8,504 nucleotides of DNA from Betaproteobacteria bacterium RIFCSPLOWO2_02_FULL_68_150. Lineage in GTDB: Bacteria > Pseudomonadota > Gammaproteobacteria > Burkholderiales > SG8-39. Position 1 is the first letter of the stretch, and each line of letters starts with the position of its first letter. Shown here piece after piece: positions 6,094 to 8,504 of this stretch. Under the pieces are notes generated by a model that made no database searches, had not been told where the DNA came from, and saw nothing but the letters and a program-made list of their open reading frames with translations. The translations under genes were made by a program, and so were the position numbers. The DNA lies in assembly GCA_001771975.1 (NCBI GenBank), contig MERE01000103.1, forward strand, positions 1 to 8,504, read 5' to 3'.

Positions 6094-7077
6094 TCAGCGC
6101 CCGAGCATTTTTCCGGCTGCCCAGGCGAGATCGACGTTGCCTCCGGAGAGCACCACGCCTACGCGAAGCCCCTTGACGTCGAAGCGCCTTTCCAGGAGCG
6201 CGCAGGCGCCCAGCGCGCCGGTCGGCTCGATCACGACCTTCATTCGCTCCCAGAGGAAGAACATCGCCTTGAGTAGCTCGTGATCCTCCACCGTCGCCAT
6301 GTCGTCGACGTAGCGCAGCACGAGCGGGAACGTGACGCGGCCGAGCGAGGGCGTGCGCGCGCCGTCGGCAATGGTGCAGGGGTTGTGCACCGTCTGCAAT
6401 GTCTTGCTGCGGAAGGAGCGGTTGGCGTCGTCGCCCGCAGCAGGCTCGACGCCGATGACGCGGCACGACGGCGCCAGATGCTTCGCCGCCACAGCGCAGC
6501 CCGAGAGCAGGCCGCCACCGCCGCAGGGTACGAGCAGCAGGTCGAGCGGGCCCGCGTCCTCGATCAATTCCTTCGCCGCGGTACCCTGGCCCGCGACGAT
6601 ATGCGGATGGTCGTAGGGCGGGATCACGGTCAGGCCGCGCTCGGCGGCGAGGCGTGTCGCCAACAGCTCGCGCGACTCGGTGGCGGCATCGTAAGTGATG
6701 ATCTCGGCGCCGTAGCCGCGCGTGGCATCGAGCTTGACGCGCGGCGCATCCGCCGGCATGACGATGGTCGCAGGCACGCCGAGCAGGCGCCCGGCAAGCG
6801 CGACCGCCTGCGCGTGATTACCCGACGAGTAGGCGATCACGCCGCGGTGTCTCGCCTCGGGTGCGAGCTGCGCGAGCGCGTTGTAGGCGCCGCGGAATTT
6901 GAACGCGCCCATCCTCTGGAAATTCTCGCACTTGAAGTACACCCTGGCCCCGGTGAGGGCGTCGATGGTCGCCGAGGTGAGCGCGGGCGTGCGGCGAGCG
7001 TGCGGGCGAATGCGCTCGTGCGCGGCCGCGACGTCATCGAACGAGACCGGCGGCGCCCCGGCAGCGTTGGCGTTCAT
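6094..7077 (-). CDS. PLP-dependent threonine/serine dehydratase or serine racemase-like enzyme
   Basis: A 327-residue fold-type II PLP enzyme without the C-terminal ACT regulatory domain of biosynthetic IlvA, so of the catabolic or serine-racemase size class. The PLP lysine is Lys60 in GAFKFRGA (57-64). SSGNHAQ (84-90) supplies the Ser85 that serine racemase uses as its second acid-base residue, where E. coli TdcB has Ala. The phosphate-binding loop is GGGGLLSG (186-193). EPAAGDD (211-217) matches the divalent-metal site of serine racemase through Glu211 and Asp217. SGGN at 311-314 is the usual C-terminal motif. Likely reactions are L-threonine or L-serine to 2-oxo acid plus ammonia, serine racemisation, or hydroxyaspartate ammonia-lyase activity; sequence alone does not separate them. 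The ATG overlaps the TGA of the dehalogenase gene (ATGA). A longer in-frame reading up to 7905 covers the dehalogenase in another frame and is not real. Confidence 0.9.
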   Translation of the reverse strand: MNANAAGAPPVSFDDVAAAHERIRPHARRTPALTSATIDALTGARVYFKCENFQRMGAFKFRGAYNALAQLAPEARHRGVIAYSSGNHAQAVALAGRLLGVPATIVMPADAPRVKLDATRGYGAEIITYDAATESRELLATRLAAERGLTVIPPYDHPHIVAGQGTAAKELIEDAGPLDLLLVPCGGGGLLSGCAVAAKHLAPSCRVIGVEPAAGDDANRSFRSKTLQTVHNPCTIADGARTPSLGRVTFPLVLRYVDDMATVEDHELLKAMFFLWERMKVVIEPTGALGACALLERRFDVKGLRVGVVLSGGNVDLAWAAGKMLGR

Positions 7078-7958
7078 CGAGCACCCCAGTGCGCGAGCGC
7101 CGCGCGCGCCACGTCTTCGCCCCATTCCTGCAGGAAGTGGCCGCCCTCGGCGTGCAGCCACGGTTCCGGGCAGCCGCGGATGAGCTTCCGGAGCGCCTGC
7201 ATCACGGGCGGGCCGAGCACCGGGTCCTTCGCGCCGACCGCCATGAAGGATTCGCCCTGCCACGCCGTCTTCCACCAATCGCGCGCACGCCGCGCGACCT
7301 CGGCTCCGGGTGCATCCGGCCGGTCGGCAACGAGGCTCGGGAAGCGCCGCACTCCGGCCTTGTAGCGTGCCTCCGGAAACGGCGCCTCGTAGGCGGCGGC
7401 CTCCTGCGGAGTGAGGTGCGGGCAGGCGCGCGCGAGGAGTTTCCCGCAATCGAGGCTCGGCGTCCTTGCTACATAGTCGCGCCAGGCGATGAGGCCCTCG
7501 GATAGCGGCACGTCGCCGGTGGCAAGCGCCGTATTCATGATGAGCAGGCGCTCGTAGCGCTGCGGTGCTTGCATCGGCAGCGTCAGTCCGAGCAGCCCGC
7601 CCCAGTCCTGCACCGCGAGCGTGATGCGCCGCAAATCCATCTCCTCGACCAGCTCGAGCAGGAAGCTGCGGTGCATCTCGAAGGTGTAGAAGGACTCTTC
7701 CTCGGGCTTGTCGGAGCGGCCGAAGCCGATGAAATCGGGCGCCACCACCCGGTAACCCGCGGCGAGAAACGGCGGGATCATTTTGCGGTAGAGGTAGCTC
7801 CAGGTGGGTTCCCCATGCAGCGCGAGGAGCACCGGCGCATCGGGCGGGCCTTCGTCGAGGTAATGCGCGCGCAGTCCGCGCCAATCCCGATAGCGCGGCT
7901 GCCATGGAAACCCCGGCAGTCCTTCGAAACGCTCCTCGGGGGTGCGCAGGACGCTCAC
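7074..7958 (-). CDS. Haloalkane dehalogenase, DhlA-type (HLD-I), alpha/beta hydrolase
   Basis: A 294-residue alpha/beta hydrolase strongly resembling Xanthobacter DhlA, which hydrolyses halogenated alkanes to alcohol plus halide in the cytoplasm. The oxyanion segment is HGEPTWSYLYRKMIP (48-62). The nucleophile is Asp118 in QDWGG, with halide-binding Trp119. The second halide Trp is Trp159 in the cap domain (IAWRD). The acid is Asp245 (GAKDPVLGP) and the base His274 (GGHFLQEWGE). All five active-site residues of DhlA are present. The interval from nucleophile to cap Trp is ten residues shorter than in DhlA (41 against 51), where DhlA has its short cap repeats. The start is GTG at 7958; MSVLRTPEERF aligns with the DhlA N-terminus and no ATG lies upstream in frame. 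No clear Shine-Dalgarno is seen. It is divergent to the crotonase gene and overlaps the dehydratase. Physiological substrate is unknown; an epoxide hydrolase is unlikely given both Trp residues. Confidence 0.9.
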   Translation of the reverse strand: MSVLRTPEERFEGLPGFPWQPRYRDWRGLRAHYLDEGPPDAPVLLALHGEPTWSYLYRKMIPPFLAAGYRVVAPDFIGFGRSDKPEEESFYTFEMHRSFLLELVEEMDLRRITLAVQDWGGLLGLTLPMQAPQRYERLLIMNTALATGDVPLSEGLIAWRDYVARTPSLDCGKLLARACPHLTPQEAAAYEAPFPEARYKAGVRRFPSLVADRPDAPGAEVARRARDWWKTAWQGESFMAVGAKDPVLGPPVMQALRKLIRGCPEPWLHAEGGHFLQEWGEDVARAALAHWGAR

Positions 7959-7965
7959 GGCGCGG

Positions 7966-7975
7966 ATTGTAGAAT
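7966..7975. promoter_or_regulatory. Candidate overlapping divergent -10 boxes between dehalogenase and crotonase genes
   Basis: The AT-rich decamer ATTGTAGAAT lies in the 23-base gap between the two divergent start codons. Plus strand: TAGAAT at 7970-7975, six bases before the ATG at 7982. Minus strand: TACAAT at 7971-7966, seven bases before the GTG at 7958. Each matches TATAAT at five of six positions, and transcription would start at or next to each start codon. Neither gene shows a good Shine-Dalgarno and I see no clear -35 box on either side, so the call rests on the -10 matches and position. Confidence 0.4.
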
Positions 7976-7981
7976 GCTTCG

Positions 7982-8504
7982 ATGGACTACTCCCGATATA
8001 CCGACCTGAAGGTCCGGCGGCTCGAGCCGGGCATCCTCGAACTGGTGATGGGCGAAGAGGGCAAGCTCTCCACCGCCACGGCGCGCCTGCACCGCGAACT
8101 GGCAGACATCTGGCTCGACGTCGACCGCGATCCGGAGACGCGCGTGGTCATCCTGCGCGGCGCCGGCAAGGGCTTTTCGGCGGGCGGCGACCTGGCGATG
8201 GTGGAGGAGGTGACGCGCGATTTCGCCGCACGCGCTCGCGTCTGGCGCGAGGCGCGCGACCTCGTCTACAACGTCATCAACTGCTCCAAGATGATCGTGT
8301 CGGCGATGCACGGACCGGCGGTCGGCGCGGGGCTGGTCGTAGGCCTGCTTGCCGACGTTTCGATCGCGGCGAAGAACGCGCGCATCATCGACGGCCACAC
8401 GCGCCTGGGCGTCGCCGCGGGCGACCACTCGGCGATCATCTGGCCGCTTCTTTGCGGCATGGCGAAAGCCAAGTACTACCTGCTGCTCTGCGAGCAGGTG
8501 AGCG
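7982..8504 (+). CDS. Crotonase-fold (enoyl-CoA hydratase/isomerase family) protein, 3' end outside window
   Basis: The first 174 residues are visible; the usual 250-280 means about a third is missing. The frame opens at ATG 7982, directly after an in-frame TAG at 7970-7972. The crotonase oxyanion-hole segments are present: GFSAGGD (64-70) and GPAVGAG (111-117), followed by LADVSIAA (123-130). These bind acyl-CoA thioesters. The two glutamates that catalyse hydration in rat enoyl-CoA hydratase (Glu144 and Glu164) align with Val119 and His139. Asp148 in GVAAGDHSA lies where MenB and BadI carry their catalytic Asp. The protein is therefore probably not a simple hydratase; an isomerase, hydrolase, decarboxylase or C-C bond enzyme is more likely. 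It is transcribed away from the dehalogenase from a very short shared spacer. Family membership is secure; the reaction is not. Confidence 0.88.
   Translation, partial: MDYSRYTDLKVRRLEPGILELVMGEEGKLSTATARLHRELADIWLDVDRDPETRVVILRGAGKGFSAGGDLAMVEEVTRDFAARARVWREARDLVYNVINCSKMIVSAMHGPAVGAGLVVGLLADVSIAAKNARIIDGHTRLGVAAGDHSAIIWPLLCGMAKAKYYLLLCEQVS

Noticed and set aside
7078..7905. N-terminal extension of the dehydratase up to 7905
   Set aside because: The extra 276 residues are the dehalogenase gene read in the wrong frame; the family-like protein begins at the ATG at 7077.
7955..8428. Minus-strand open frame of 157 codons inside the crotonase gene
   Set aside because: The plus-strand frame has clear crotonase motifs; the reverse frame is compositionally a shadow.
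1..8504. Search for mobile elements, CRISPR repeats, tRNA/rRNA genes and phage genes
   Set aside because: No direct-repeat arrays, transposase or integrase frames, terminal inverted repeats or RNA-gene-like sequences were seen; gene packing is continuous.

Overview
The window is GC-rich bacterial chromosomal DNA. It carries seven genes on the minus strand and one divergent, truncated gene on the plus strand. Housekeeping-type content, tight spacing, a plant-type glutathione reductase, a Nudix-MBL fusion of a kind I associate with Burkholderiales-like bacteria, and TAGAAT/TACAAT-like -10 boxes suggest a betaproteobacterium (inference, moderate confidence). I see no insertion sequence, CRISPR array, tRNA, rRNA or phage gene.

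Layout in minus-strand transcription order. (1) A DhlA-type haloalkane dehalogenase (7958-7074) overlaps by ATGA a PLP-dependent threonine/serine dehydratase or serine racemase-like enzyme (7077-6094). (2) A 184-base spacer (5910-6093) holds no convincing gene but a possible promoter. (3) A second run follows: a PIG3-type NAD(P)H quinone oxidoreductase (5909-4914), an SDR of the 2,4-dienoyl-CoA reductase type (4901-4026), a Nudix (NUDT19-like) plus metallo-beta-lactamase (LACTB2-like) fusion (4022-2364), and glutathione reductase (2367-1009). The spacings here are 12 bases, 3 bases and a 4-base overlap. (4) After 73 bases with a GC hairpin comes a cyclopropane-fatty-acid synthase-family methyltransferase (935 to the window edge). 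On the plus strand, a crotonase-fold enzyme starts at 7982, only 23 bases from the dehalogenase start, and runs off the right edge.

A shared theme is plausible: acyl-CoA and unsaturated-lipid metabolism (crotonase, dienoyl-CoA reductase type SDR, CoA-diphosphatase-type Nudix, CFA synthase) beside redox and electrophile handling (quinone reductase, glutathione reductase, dehalogenase). This is inferred from gene order only.

The most interesting details are active-site departures from well-known families. The CFA synthase has Gln where the bicarbonate-binding His is expected. The SDR has Trp where the dienoyl-CoA reductase catalytic Tyr aligns. The crotonase lacks both hydratase glutamates but keeps an Asp in the MenB/BadI position. 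The dehalogenase is DhlA-like but lacks about ten cap-domain residues. I found no clear case for a wholly new defence or mobile system here.
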